DNA of 64,000 bases from Bacillus sp. REN10 (GTDB lineage: Bacteria; Bacillota; Bacilli; Bacillales; Domibacillaceae), in NCBI RefSeq assembly GCF_016820555.1, contig NZ_JADHDW010000007.1:1-64000 (forward strand). The letters are read 5' to 3'. The notes beneath the pieces were generated by a model that saw nothing but the letters and a program-made list of their open reading frames with translations, was not told the DNA's origin and made no database searches. This document shows, piece by piece, positions 54,515 to 63,520 of the stretch. The translations under genes and the position numbers were made by a program. The first letter of the stretch is position 1, and each line of letters begins with the position of its first letter.

Positions 54515-55243
54515 TTGAACTTAAAATGGATGTTTACAGTTGCTAGTTTGGCCGCTGTATTGTTTATTGGGGTTTGTTTTGTTTTTGTTAAAGGGTATCA
54601 AGTAGAAGAGGCTGCTTCCATTGATAGTTTGTCTTCCACTACTCGTTCTACTGATCGTATGATAGAAGATGTACCATTGATTTTACAAAACCCGGAATTA
54701 AATAGAGGATGCGAAGTAACGAGTCTAGCGATGCTGTTGAATTATTATGGAGAAGATGTGGATAAAATGGAGTTAGCGGATCGAATCGTCAAAGAGCCTT
54801 TTGAAGAAAACAATTACAGAGGCAATATGCATCAAGGATTTGTTGGAGACATCGCTACCTTTGATCGCGACGGCTTAGGAGTCTATGTAGAACCTATTAT
54901 CGATTTAGCCGAGCAATATGTCGATGAAGAACGGCTCATTAATTTAACGGGACACGCACCAGAAAATTTATATGCACAAATTAATAAAGGGCGACCAGTT
55001 TGGGTCATTATTAACTCTGAATTTAAAAGGCTAGCGGAAGGCCAGTTTGAAACTTGGCAAACAGCTGAAGGAATGATGAAAGTGACTTATTATCAGCACA
55101 GTGTCGTCATCACTGGTTATGATGAACAATTTGTCTATGTTAATGACCCTTTGAAGAAAGAAAAAAATATCAAGCTCAACCGCACAAACTTCGAACAAGC
55201 ATGGATTCAAATGGGTAAACAAGCCTTGACGATCTCTGAATAA
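54515..55243 (+). CDS. Secreted C39-type cysteine peptidase (YvpB-like)
   Basis: The 242-residue protein has an N-terminal membrane or signal helix (FTVASLAAVLFIGVCFVFV). The C39_2 peptidase-like domain has catalytic Cys in NRGCEVTSLAML, His in YYQHSVVITGYD and Asp in VNDPL. A TTG at 54515 lies 7 bases after AAGGAGAG. The GTG at 54479 lies in a dispersed element and is rejected. Target unknown. Confidence 0.82.
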   Translation: MNLKWMFTVASLAAVLFIGVCFVFVKGYQVEEAASIDSLSSTTRSTDRMIEDVPLILQNPELNRGCEVTSLAMLLNYYGEDVDKMELADRIVKEPFEENNYRGNMHQGFVGDIATFDRDGLGVYVEPIIDLAEQYVDEERLINLTGHAPENLYAQINKGRPVWVIINSEFKRLAEGQFETWQTAEGMMKVTYYQHSVVITGYDEQFVYVNDPLKKEKNIKLNRTNFEQAWIQMGKQALTISE

Positions 55244-55261
55244 CGAGATATAAAGCACATA

Positions 55262-55290
55262 CAAAAGCCGCCAATAGCTGGCGGCTTTTG
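55262..55290. terminator. Bidirectional terminator
   Basis: CAAAAGCCGCC pairs perfectly with GGCGGCTTTTG over a 7-base loop, between convergent genes. Confidence 0.92.
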
Positions 55291-55295
55291 TATTA

Positions 55296-55331
55296 TTCGA
55301 CAAAATACGGGGAGTGACAGGCACTTGTCTA
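55296..55331 (+). repeat. Dispersed element copy 9
   Basis: TTCGACAAAATACGGGG followed by AGTGACAGGCAC and TTGTC. The stop codon of the TIM-barrel gene (55329-55331) abuts the right arm. Confidence 0.88.
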
Positions 55332-58300
55332 TTTAAACGCCTCTTGAATAATGTAGTAGGATTGTTTCAGTCTTTCTTTATAGGTTGGTTCGTTCCATGT
55401 GTCCCATTTGTAGGTATTCATTGTTGGGAGTTGGTTATTTGTCATTTTTGGCAAGGAATCTGTGACTTGGCCGTTTTCGATCCAAATGAGACCCGCTTGA
55501 ATTCCATTGATTTTTTTACCAGCTGTTAAACCGTCTTTATATAAGTCACCCATGATTTCACGCTGACTTGGGTCTTTGACGTTTAACAATAACCACGGAA
55601 TTCTTACTTCAATCATGCCATCTTTTTCATTTACATAGTAATCAGCGAGAGAGTCATAATTTGCTGATTTCGGATTGCCGTTCCCTTGACGCAATTTCCC
55701 GGTTTCGTAATCACTAAAGGGAATGATCTCCCCTGTGCTTGGAATCAGCAATTCTTTATTCAACGCCAATTTCTGCGGATGAAAGATACCGCTATTTTTC
55801 GATGGAAGCGGCGGCTTAGGGTGCAGCATGTTTAATTTTTCTCCATATTGATACGTAAAAAAGTCATAATACGAATCAACGAGAACATGTGAATCATTTT
55901 TATCATTCAACACAATCATAAAGTCCACATCATCTTTGAATGACAAATCTTTTATCATAGTTGTATGGTAATTCCCTTGACCCGGTAGCGTATTCAATAA
56001 TATGACTGGATCCCCCTTCTGCACAGCCTCCTTATTGATTCGGAAATATAAATAACGTTCATCGTGATCGATATAGAAACTATTCTCATTGTGATAGAAT
56101 GGATTCGTTCCTCTCCAATCTTTTGTTTCTCCATCTACTTTTATCTTATTCCGATCAAAGCTAAGAAGCCCAAATTGCTGCTCATTCGTTTGAGCATTAG
56201 ACCAAAATGGACGACGGTTCGGATTATCATAATCCATCGTATTCCACGTCCGCTTAAACCACTCATCTTGCCAAGTGAAGATCAAGCCTCCTAATAAGCC
56301 TTCCTGTTGGATATCTTCATACATATCCACAACCACTTCACCTTGTTCTTTTTCAGATAATAATCCTTGCGTCCGACCAAATGGATTCGCATGTGTTAAA
56401 CCGCGTGATGCTGGAACACCAAACTCAGCAATTAAAATGGGCAACTTATGCGCTTGATGTAAATCACGCAAATAAGCGGCATAACTATTTTTCTCTCCGC
56501 GATGATCGACATAATTTAAATACTTTTCTTCGTAGTTAAAAAAGTCTGGATAATACGGATAAACGTGATAAGAAGCAAATTGATTCGTTTTCTTCATCTC
56601 ATTTTTTACTTGAATTACATTAGGATTTACACTAACGAGATCCTCATCTTCGTTCGGTTCAGATGGATGCGTTAATATATCGGTCGTTACCCAGTTCGTA
56701 AAGCTGACTGGACGCACCCAATTATACTGATCTTTCTCATAGGTCACTAATGTATCCATCTGCTTTGCTAACCAATGCTCAAAAGGGGTTCCGTTGTTAG
56801 TTTGAAAATACGTGCCATTATAATCGCCAATGCCTTGATGCTGGTCATTCGTATTCTCCACCATTTGCGGATACCACTCAATACCGATAATCCATCCAAT
56901 AACGTAAGGCGAAATATCGGCATTATACACCCCTGAAGCATGTCCCGCTCGCGGCTTCACTACAGCATTTCCATGAACTACATCAGTGATACGCTTCATT
57001 TCTGATTGAAATTCATCCGTATGTTTCCCTGCAAAGGCATCCAGTGTATCAACAAGTGATTCTTCCTCAATCCACACTCCATGAAATATGTAAATTGGAT
57101 TTTTATGCTCTTCATTATAACGTTTCAAGGCTTGATAAAAGCCTGGAGGATGCAATGTATACACCCGAATGGAATTAGCACCCATCTCTCCAATATATTG
57201 AAACCAACGATAATATTCTTCTTCCGTAATCGCCGCTTCCCCTGGAAACACGCCCGGTTTTCCCATTCCAATATTCACACCTTTAATTGGAAGTTTTCTC
57301 CACTGACCACCTACACGAACTTCAAAAGTATCATGGTTTACTCTTGATGTATAAGCTGTTTCTTTGCTCTTCTTACTAGCTAGTTTTGACTCTTTCTTCG
57401 TCTTCACATGTTCACTCTGTTCCAAAAGCACCTTCATCATCGGTACATATGTTTGCCAAAAGAATTGTTCATTTTCATTTTGACTAAAGATTTCTTTCAG
57501 CCAGTGATACCCTTTAAATTGATAAAATCGAGGAACTTGACTGATATCATTGAAATCTCCAGCGAAATAATAACTAGACGTCTGTCTGTGACTCGTTTCT
57601 ATCACACCAGCAAATTTAAGCGGAATATGATGATCCTTCAACACTTCTTTACCTTGATCCGTCAAATCCCACTGATAATAAGCTAGCGCCGTCCCTCTTG
57701 CTTTCGGCGTCACGATATCAAACCAATATTGATAATCGGCACTTTTTTTCAAACCAAATTTCTCATGTCCTTGTTCCGTAAACTTCATATTAATTCCATG
57801 ACCATTAAAATGCTTACTTGCTTCTAAAACCACTACTTCCCCACTCGTATCATTGATTAAAATATAGCCCGCACCAGAATAGTGCCAGTTGTCTCCAAAC
57901 CGCGCAACAATCCACTGTGGAATCTCGTTGTTCTTATTTGGGGCTAGCTCATCGAAATAACGGCCAATCCATCCAGACCATTCAAGCTGAAGATAGTCTT
58001 CCATGCTTTTTCGCACATCTTCCTTTGTTGGAGAAGCAAAGGAATTAAACTCAGCGATAAAAGTGGTTGGTTTATCTTCATTTAATCGTTGTAAAATCGT
58101 TTGCCATTCCTCCATCTGCAAGCCGCCATAAATAAGGCTAGAACGTGCTCCTTCACGTTTTTTGTTAACCCACGGCACATCTTCTTTATAAACGCCATAT
58201 GTATCTGCTAAATAAATTAAATCTGCCTCAGCTAAGGATTTCGGAAAAGAACGTATACGATAGGATCGAGTTTGTTCATTCGGCTCAAAACCGACATAAT

Positions 58301-58514
58301 CAGAAGCTGCTTCAAAAGCCTTTCCATCATTGTTCACATATTTAAAATAATTCAATACCCAGGAAATGCCGAGATGCTCCCGAAATGACTCGTCAGGAAC
58401 TGTTTTATCAATAAGAGTGATCCCCAGCGGCTTTTGATTACTAAAGAACCATAAAATTACCGGCATAGCTAAACAAAGTACCCCTGCAAGCGCGACGAAT
58501 AATAGCTTTTTCAT
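55329..58514 (-). CDS. Large membrane-anchored TIM-barrel (glycoside hydrolase-like) protein
   Basis: The 1061-residue protein has an N-terminal anchor (LFVALAGVLCLAMPVILWFF). Next is a region of about 370 residues resembling no family I know (possible polysaccharide-related, with SLIYGGLQMEEWQ and DNWHYSGAGYILIND). A GH2/GH5-like TIM barrel follows (about 405-770: IKGVNIGMGKPGVFPGE, ANSIRVYTLHPP, WIIGIEWYP and LPILIAEFGVPA with candidate acid and nucleophile Glu). The C-terminal beta domain has WRGTNPFYHNEN. It probably acts on an extracellular glycan; the substrate is unknown. AAAGGAA precedes the ATG. It is monocistronic. Confidence 0.7.
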   Translation of the reverse strand: MKKLLFVALAGVLCLAMPVILWFFSNQKPLGITLIDKTVPDESFREHLGISWVLNYFKYVNNDGKAFEAASDYVGFEPNEQTRSYRIRSFPKSLAEADLIYLADTYGVYKEDVPWVNKKREGARSSLIYGGLQMEEWQTILQRLNEDKPTTFIAEFNSFASPTKEDVRKSMEDYLQLEWSGWIGRYFDELAPNKNNEIPQWIVARFGDNWHYSGAGYILINDTSGEVVVLEASKHFNGHGINMKFTEQGHEKFGLKKSADYQYWFDIVTPKARGTALAYYQWDLTDQGKEVLKDHHIPLKFAGVIETSHRQTSSYYFAGDFNDISQVPRFYQFKGYHWLKEIFSQNENEQFFWQTYVPMMKVLLEQSEHVKTKKESKLASKKSKETAYTSRVNHDTFEVRVGGQWRKLPIKGVNIGMGKPGVFPGEAAITEEEYYRWFQYIGEMGANSIRVYTLHPPGFYQALKRYNEEHKNPIYIFHGVWIEEESLVDTLDAFAGKHTDEFQSEMKRITDVVHGNAVVKPRAGHASGVYNADISPYVIGWIIGIEWYPQMVENTNDQHQGIGDYNGTYFQTNNGTPFEHWLAKQMDTLVTYEKDQYNWVRPVSFTNWVTTDILTHPSEPNEDEDLVSVNPNVIQVKNEMKKTNQFASYHVYPYYPDFFNYEEKYLNYVDHRGEKNSYAAYLRDLHQAHKLPILIAEFGVPASRGLTHANPFGRTQGLLSEKEQGEVVVDMYEDIQQEGLLGGLIFTWQDEWFKRTWNTMDYDNPNRRPFWSNAQTNEQQFGLLSFDRNKIKVDGETKDWRGTNPFYHNENSFYIDHDERYLYFRINKEAVQKGDPVILLNTLPGQGNYHTTMIKDLSFKDDVDFMIVLNDKNDSHVLVDSYYDFFTYQYGEKLNMLHPKPPLPSKNSGIFHPQKLALNKELLIPSTGEIIPFSDYETGKLRQGNGNPKSANYDSLADYYVNEKDGMIEVRIPWLLLNVKDPSQREIMGDLYKDGLTAGKKINGIQAGLIWIENGQVTDSLPKMTNNQLPTMNTYKWDTWNEPTYKERLKQSYYIIQEAFK

Positions 58515-58769
58515 TCAACTATTCCTTTCTTAAATAAGACCTCATTCCTTGATACATACCATTTACGGATACCAAATAAGTTTGAACTGTATGAATGTTA
58601 CCTCCCCTTATTAACCAATTATCCCCATGATTTTTTTTAAAACCAGATGGTAGCTATATCTTACCCAAAAATTCTGTCTTTTTATATACACTTCGACATT
58701 TAACAACAAAAACAGACGAAGTTGCTATGAACAACTTCGTCTCTCTTAAACAACTTTTTAACTATATAA
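58515..58769. other. Intergenic region, 255 bases
   Basis: The region holds the upstream sequence of the TIM-barrel gene and the terminator at 58713-58742. No other feature is seen. Confidence 0.5.
58713..58742 (-). terminator. Terminator of the TRAP operon
   Basis: AGACGAAGTTG pairs perfectly with CAACTTCGTCT over an 8-base loop; GTTTTTG follows on the minus strand. Confidence 0.88.
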
Positions 58770-60740
58770 TTACATATTGATCATGCCAGACCGCTTATTC
58801 TCATTTCGTTTCCAAAATAGCTGCATCATCAGTAAAGCCGTAAATAAAATCAGTCCTGTAACATCTGAAATTCTCTCAGGATAAATAAGTAATAATCCCG
58901 TGACAACAGAAATGACTCTCTCCACCCATGATAATGAACGCATCCAAAAACCGATAATGCCAGCTCCAATAGCAACCATCCCCGACAGAGCAGTAAAAAT
59001 AACCCACACAAGTTGCCATGGTGTTGTCTCAATCATTAGTAGCTGCGGAGATAATACAAACACATACGGAATAATAAAAGCAGCAATCGCTAGTTTAGCG
59101 GATTGAATTCCCGTTCGAATCGGTTCCCCTCCTGATACCCCTGCAGCCGCAAATGCAGCTAAAGCAACCGGTGGAGTAATGTCGGCGATAATCCCAAAAT
59201 AAAAGACGAATAAATGAGCGGATAAATCAGGTACGCCTAATAAAATAATCGCTGGTGCGGCAATCGTCGAAGTAATCACATAGTTAGCAGTAGTGGGAGA
59301 TCCCATTCCAAGAATAATAGAAGCGATCATCGTTAAAAATAGAGTCGGAAGCAAAAAACCACCCGCTAAATCTAACAACCCATTCGCTAGCTTTAAGCCG
59401 AGCCCCGTCTTTGTCACAACTCCCACAATCATTCCCGCTGCTGCGGTTGCGGCAGCGACACCTAAAGCCGTTCTTGCTCCATCGACAAGCGCCATAACAA
59501 TGTCTTTCCATCCCATGTTAACTGCACGATTGATAAACCCGACGATGATCGAAAGTAAAATAGAGTACAAAGCAGCATAAGTTACTGTGACCCCAGCCAT
59601 TAACAGCACAATGACAGCAATGATCGGAAGAAGCAAATACAATTGCTTGAAGATTTCTGTTCGATTCGGCATTTGCTCTTTCGTCAACCCTTTGAGTCCA
59701 ATCCGTTTCGCCTCAAAGTGAGTCATAATCCAAATCCCTGTAAAATAGAGAACAGCTGGAATAGCTGCAGCTTTAGCGATATCCCAATACGTGATTCCGC
59801 CTCCAATAAATTCAACCATTAAAAAAGCAGCAGCTCCCATAATGGGCGGCATTAATTGGCCACCTGTCGATGCAGCTGCTTCTACAGCTCCAGCGAACTC
59901 CTTTTTATAGCCCAGTTTTTTCATCATCGGAATCGTAAACGAGCCGGATGTCACTACGTTCGCAACTGAGCTTCCGCTAATCGTTCCTTGCAAGGCACTT
60001 GAAAAAATCGCTACTTTAGCCGGTCCTCCTGTGCTTCTCCCAGCAATCGCTACAGCCAAATCATTAAAGTACTGCCCCACTCCTGTTTTCACGAGAAAAG
60101 AACCGAATAAAAGAAATAAGAAGATAAAAGTTGAAGAAACAGCTAACGGCGTTCCTAAAATACCTTCCGTCGTAAAAAACATCGTTTGAACAAGCCTTTC
60201 TAAACTCAAGCCGCGATGCGACAAAAAATCAGGCATGTACGCCCCGAAATAACCATACGCTAAAAATAAGAGCGCAATAATCGTAATCGGTAAACCGACC
60301 GCTCGTCGGGTCGCTTCTAACACAAGCAAAATGGCTAATGAGCCTACATAAAAATCAACATCCGTTAAAATACCAGCACGCATCACAATATCATCAATAT
60401 TCGCTGGCCAATACGCACCGACATATACACTCAAAATGGCTAGTGCGATATCATACCAAGCAATTTGAAACTTCCCTACTTTCTGCTTTTTTCGATTAGC
60501 TGGGTATAATAGAAAAATTAATGCGAGGGCAAAACCTAAGTGAACAGAACGTTGAATTTGTGCGGTGAACACACCGAAAATGGCTGTGTAAAGCTGGAAT
60601 AAAGAGAAAGCTAATAGTCCAAAAAAAGCAATGTGTCCAAGAATGCCCTTTAGCTTCCTTGTCCCTGCTTCTAAATCATATTTCTCAAGTAGCTCCTGCT
60701 GCTTTTCTTGAGATAATGTTTCAAACGACTCTTTATTCAT
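58770..60740 (-). CDS. TAXI-TRAP transporter fused permease
   Basis: The 656-residue permease fuses the small (4-helix) and large (12-helix) TRAP membrane subunits, the form used with TAXI binding proteins. Signatures include GSFLVKTGVGQYFNDLAVAI, GGPAKVAIFSSALQGTISGS, AAASTGGQLMPPIMGAAAFL and GMGSPTTANYVI. It takes up an organic acid or similar solute using a Na+ gradient. The ATG overlaps the DUF1850 stop by 8 bases. C-terminal helices extend past the core. Substrate unknown. Confidence 0.92.
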   Translation of the reverse strand: MNKESFETLSQEKQQELLEKYDLEAGTRKLKGILGHIAFFGLLAFSLFQLYTAIFGVFTAQIQRSVHLGFALALIFLLYPANRKKQKVGKFQIAWYDIALAILSVYVGAYWPANIDDIVMRAGILTDVDFYVGSLAILLVLEATRRAVGLPITIIALLFLAYGYFGAYMPDFLSHRGLSLERLVQTMFFTTEGILGTPLAVSSTFIFLFLLFGSFLVKTGVGQYFNDLAVAIAGRSTGGPAKVAIFSSALQGTISGSSVANVVTSGSFTIPMMKKLGYKKEFAGAVEAAASTGGQLMPPIMGAAAFLMVEFIGGGITYWDIAKAAAIPAVLYFTGIWIMTHFEAKRIGLKGLTKEQMPNRTEIFKQLYLLLPIIAVIVLLMAGVTVTYAALYSILLSIIVGFINRAVNMGWKDIVMALVDGARTALGVAAATAAAGMIVGVVTKTGLGLKLANGLLDLAGGFLLPTLFLTMIASIILGMGSPTTANYVITSTIAAPAIILLGVPDLSAHLFVFYFGIIADITPPVALAAFAAAGVSGGEPIRTGIQSAKLAIAAFIIPYVFVLSPQLLMIETTPWQLVWVIFTALSGMVAIGAGIIGFWMRSLSWVERVISVVTGLLLIYPERISDVTGLILFTALLMMQLFWKRNENKRSGMINM

Positions 60741-61242
60741 CGATATTCACTCCTTTCCACTGTTGCCAAAGACTAAGCCGCTTCGGCTGAATTCGTACCC
60801 ATATCCCGGGAGATAGATCATCAGCTAGTTGATAAACCTGTTCTTCATAATGGATTTGATGCTCCGCCTTTACTTGACCAATACGTAAATCAATAAAAGG
60901 AAAAGCTCGACTCATGTTCTTAATGAAATACTTGCCGTTTTCCTTTATAAATATTTCATCTCCTTCAGCGTTAGAAGGCATTCCAATCGCAAAATTTTCA
61001 TATTGCAATTCTGTCTGAATGATTTGCCCCCCTTTCAGCTGATACGTTTCGACGACATCTGTCAAATGAATAGAATGAGTATATTGAATTTGAAATGTGT
61101 CAGATGTTTGCACAGGCAAATAGGCTAATAATTGATTCGTGTTTTCAAAAGTAAAGGCAATAACCGAATGATAAGGTAAAAAGAAGAGAAAACCGCTGGC
61201 TAGCAGGAGCGGCAAACAAACTAACCCTATTTTACGCACCAT
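60733..61242 (-). CDS. DUF1850 protein of the TAXI-TRAP operon
   Basis: The 169-residue protein has an N-terminal signal or anchor helix (LVCLPLLLASGFLFFLPYHSV) and an extracellular beta-rich domain with QIQYTHSIHLTDVVETYQL, the DUF1850 signature. DUF1850 genes consistently lie between TAXI binding protein and fused TRAP permease; the role is unknown. GAGGAGAG precedes the ATG. It couples to the permease gene by overlap. Confidence 0.88.
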   Translation of the reverse strand: MVRKIGLVCLPLLLASGFLFFLPYHSVIAFTFENTNQLLAYLPVQTSDTFQIQYTHSIHLTDVVETYQLKGGQIIQTELQYENFAIGMPSNAEGDEIFIKENGKYFIKNMSRAFPFIDLRIGQVKAEHQIHYEEQVYQLADDLSPGIWVRIQPKRLSLWQQWKGVNIDE

Positions 61243-61267
61243 TTACGCTCTCCTCTCTCTTTTATGG

Positions 61268-61307
61268 CAAAAATGATAGACCGAAAATATTCAGCCTATC
61301 ATTTTTG
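61268..61307 (-). terminator. Attenuating hairpin after the TAXI binding-protein gene
   Basis: CAAAAATGATAG pairs with CTATCATTTTTG over a 16-base loop, between the binding protein and DUF1850. It probably allows read-through, so that binding protein is made in excess over permease. Confidence 0.7.
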
Positions 61308-61319
61308 TATTTGTTCACT

Positions 61320-62312
61320 TTACTTCGCTACCCCTTTTTCTTTAAAATATTTCTCAGCACCGGGATGTAACGGTAAATCTCCTAACCCTTCTAATGCGGT
61401 TTCTGCTTTAATTAGTTTGCCTTTTGCATGAGTGATTTTATCTGTATTATCAAAAATAGCTTTCGTGATCTTGTATACACTTTCTTCGTCTAATGCGTTA
61501 CTGACAACGAGCATCGCCTTAACTGCTACAGTCGGCACATCTTCAGCAATTTTATATGTGCCTTTAGGAACCATATCCTCTGAGTAGTATGGATATTTTT
61601 TGATTAATGCTTGGACCTTCTCTTTTTCAATGGGAATGATTTTTACTTCTTTTTGTGCGGAAAGTGCTTCAACTGCTCCCGTCGGTGTACCGGCTGTAAT
61701 AAACGCCGCATCAATGCTACCACTTTGAATGCCATCCGTCGATTCATCAAAGGATAGATCCTGTTTTTTTATGTCATCGAATGTTAAACCGTACAGTTCT
61801 AAAATTTGTTGAGCATTTGGCGCAGTTCCCGAACCGGGTGCTCCGACAGATACCGTTTTTCCTTTTAAATCACTGACCGATTTAATGCCGCTGTCTTTTG
61901 TTGTCACAATTTGAATTGTCTCTGGATAAAGAGTTCCGATCCCTTGAAAGTTTTCAATTGGCGCTCCTTTAAACATTTCCTTTCCACTCACGGCATAAGA
62001 AGCGATATCCGTTTGCGTAAATGCGATATCGACATCTCCATTTTTAATCGCTGTTAAGTTCTCTGCAGACGCACCTGATGATTGGGCATTTGCTTCAATC
62101 CCAGTATGATCAGTAATAATATTGGCCATCGAGCCGCCAAGTGGGTAATAAGTGCCTCCTGTGCCACCCGTTGCAATACTAATGTTCTTGTTGTTCCCAG
62201 CTTTCTTTGCTTCTCTACCTGTTTCTTGTTCTCCATTGCTACACGCAGACACAATGAGCATAAAGGCAAAGACCATCACCAAAAACAAACGGCTACTCCA
62301 TTTTCGCAACAC
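61320..62312 (-). CDS. TAXI-family TRAP solute-binding lipoprotein
   Basis: The binding protein of about 330 residues has a signal peptide and lipobox IVSAC (Cys about 23). A TAXI domain follows: SIATGGTGGTYYPLGGSMAN, ITDHTGIEANAQSSGASAEN, KTVSVGAPGSGTAPNAQQIL and VPTVAVKAMLVVSN. It captures an anionic solute for the TRAP permease. GTG 62312 and TTG 62309 both follow AGGGGGAA; GTG is used. The frame to 62342 is unsupported. Confidence 0.9.
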   Translation of the reverse strand: MLRKWSSRLFLVMVFAFMLIVSACSNGEQETGREAKKAGNNKNISIATGGTGGTYYPLGGSMANIITDHTGIEANAQSSGASAENLTAIKNGDVDIAFTQTDIASYAVSGKEMFKGAPIENFQGIGTLYPETIQIVTTKDSGIKSVSDLKGKTVSVGAPGSGTAPNAQQILELYGLTFDDIKKQDLSFDESTDGIQSGSIDAAFITAGTPTGAVEALSAQKEVKIIPIEKEKVQALIKKYPYYSEDMVPKGTYKIAEDVPTVAVKAMLVVSNALDEESVYKITKAIFDNTDKITHAKGKLIKAETALEGLGDLPLHPGAEKYFKEKGVAK

Positions 62313-62431
62313 CAATTCCCCCTCTTCTCCAAATTTGTACATAAATTACAAATTAATCATAACATAGACGTTTAGTTATTTGTCAAATTATTCTCAATAT
62401 TTTAACATTAAAACCTTTTACTACATAAAAC

Positions 62432-62460
62432 GAAAACCGCCTACTACCTAGGCGGCTTTC
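62432..62460 (-). terminator. Terminator downstream of mtnA
   Basis: GAAAACCGCC pairs with GGCGGCTTTC (one mismatch) over a 9-base loop, 11 bases after the mtnA stop codon. Confidence 0.85.
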
Positions 62461-62470
62461 ACAATACATA

Positions 62471-63520
62471 TCAATCATTCGACAAAATCCGGGCGGTGAC
62501 AGGCACCTCCCGAATGATTCCTTTCTCGGTAATAATAGCGGTGATTAAGCTGTGATGTGTAATGTCAAAGGCGGGGTTATAGGTTTTGATGTTTGGGGGT
62601 GCCATTGGTTGTTCATACCATTGGTTCGTGATTTCTTCTGATTTTCTTACTTCAATCGGGATATCGGCGCCGGTTGCACAATTGAGATCTATGGTTGAAG
62701 TCGGCGCGCATACATAAAAGGGAATGCCGTAATGCTTCGCTAAAATGGCTAAACCAGATGTGCCAATTTTATTGGCGACATCTCCATTGGCTGCCACTCG
62801 ATCACAGCCAACGAGCACCGCCTGAACTTTTCCCTCTTGCATCACAATCGATGCCATGTTATCACAAATTAACGTGACATCAACACCTGCCTCTTGCAAC
62901 TCCCATGCTGTCAAACGGGCTCCTTGTAAAAGCGGTCTCGTTTCATCCGCATATACATGAAAATCATATCCGCGCTCCTTCCCTAAATACATTGGAGCGA
63001 GCGCAGTTCCGTATTTAGCAGTCGCAATCGTGCCGGCATTGCAATGAGTGAGTAACCCCCAACCAGGTTCCAGCAAGGATAAAGCATGTTCCCCAATAGC
63101 CAAACATACTTGCTCATCTTCTACGCGAATCATTTCGGCCTCTTCTTTTAGCGCTCGTTTAATATTCGCAACTGATTCATTTGCTTCTGCCTTTAACCGG
63201 TCTTCCATTCGCTGAAGAGCCCAAAATAAATTAACTGCAGTCGGCCGAGAAGAAGCTAAATATTGCTTCACTTTAGCAAACTCTTTCGCGAACTCCACAA
63301 AAGACGTGGCCTCTGATTTCTTCACACCTAAATATGCCCCATACGCAGCCGCAATCCCAATGGCTGGCGCTCCTCGTACCTTTAAATGATAAATAGCTTC
63401 CCAAATTTCTTCTGCCGTAAACAATTGCAAAAATACCTTTTCATTCGGCAAAAGTGTCTGATCCAGCAAAACTAAACAGCTGTTTTCATCATCGAGCCGC
63501 ACGGATTGAATTGCTTCCAT
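62471..63520 (-). CDS. mtnA: S-methyl-5-thioribose-1-phosphate isomerase
   Basis: The 349-residue isomerase of methionine salvage converts methylthioribose-1-phosphate to methylthioribulose-1-phosphate. Motifs include the N-terminal [40 protein letters not shown] with the catalytic Cys, [20 protein letters not shown] with the Asp, and [15 protein letters not shown] precedes the ATG. It overlaps the mtnK end by 32 bases. The C-terminal tail after IIRE ([11 protein letters not shown]) is encoded by a dispersed element and is probably not ancestral. Confidence 0.95.
   Translation of the reverse strand: MEAIQSVRLDDENSCLVLLDQTLLPNEKVFLQLFTAEEIWEAIYHLKVRGAPAIGIAAAYGAYLGVKKSEATSFVEFAKEFAKVKQYLASSRPTAVNLFWALQRMEDRLKAEANESVANIKRALKEEAEMIRVEDEQVCLAIGEHALSLLEPGWGLLTHCNAGTIATAKYGTALAPMYLGKERGYDFHVYADETRPLLQGARLTAWELQEAGVDVTLICDNMASIVMQEGKVQAVLVGCDRVAANGDVANKIGTSGLAILAKHYGIPFYVCAPTSTIDLNCATGADIPIEVRKSEEITNQWYEQPMAPPNIKTYNPAFDITHHSLITAIITEKGIIREVPVTARILSND
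62473..62519 (+). repeat. Dispersed element copy 10 with flanking inverted repeat
   Basis: TTCGACAAAATCCGGGC followed by GGTGACAGGCACC. Flanks AATCATTCG (62473-62481) and CGAATGATT (62511-62519) form a perfect 9-bp inverted repeat, and inside CGGGCGGTG pairs with CACCTCCCG (one mismatch). The whole copy lies inside the mtnA coding end; the mtnA stop codon (62471-62473) touches its edge. Confidence 0.88.

Noticed and set aside
15212-62519. The CGGGGCGTGACAGGCAC copies as a CRISPR array
   Set aside because: Copies are kilobases apart, lack regular spacers and have no cas genes nearby.
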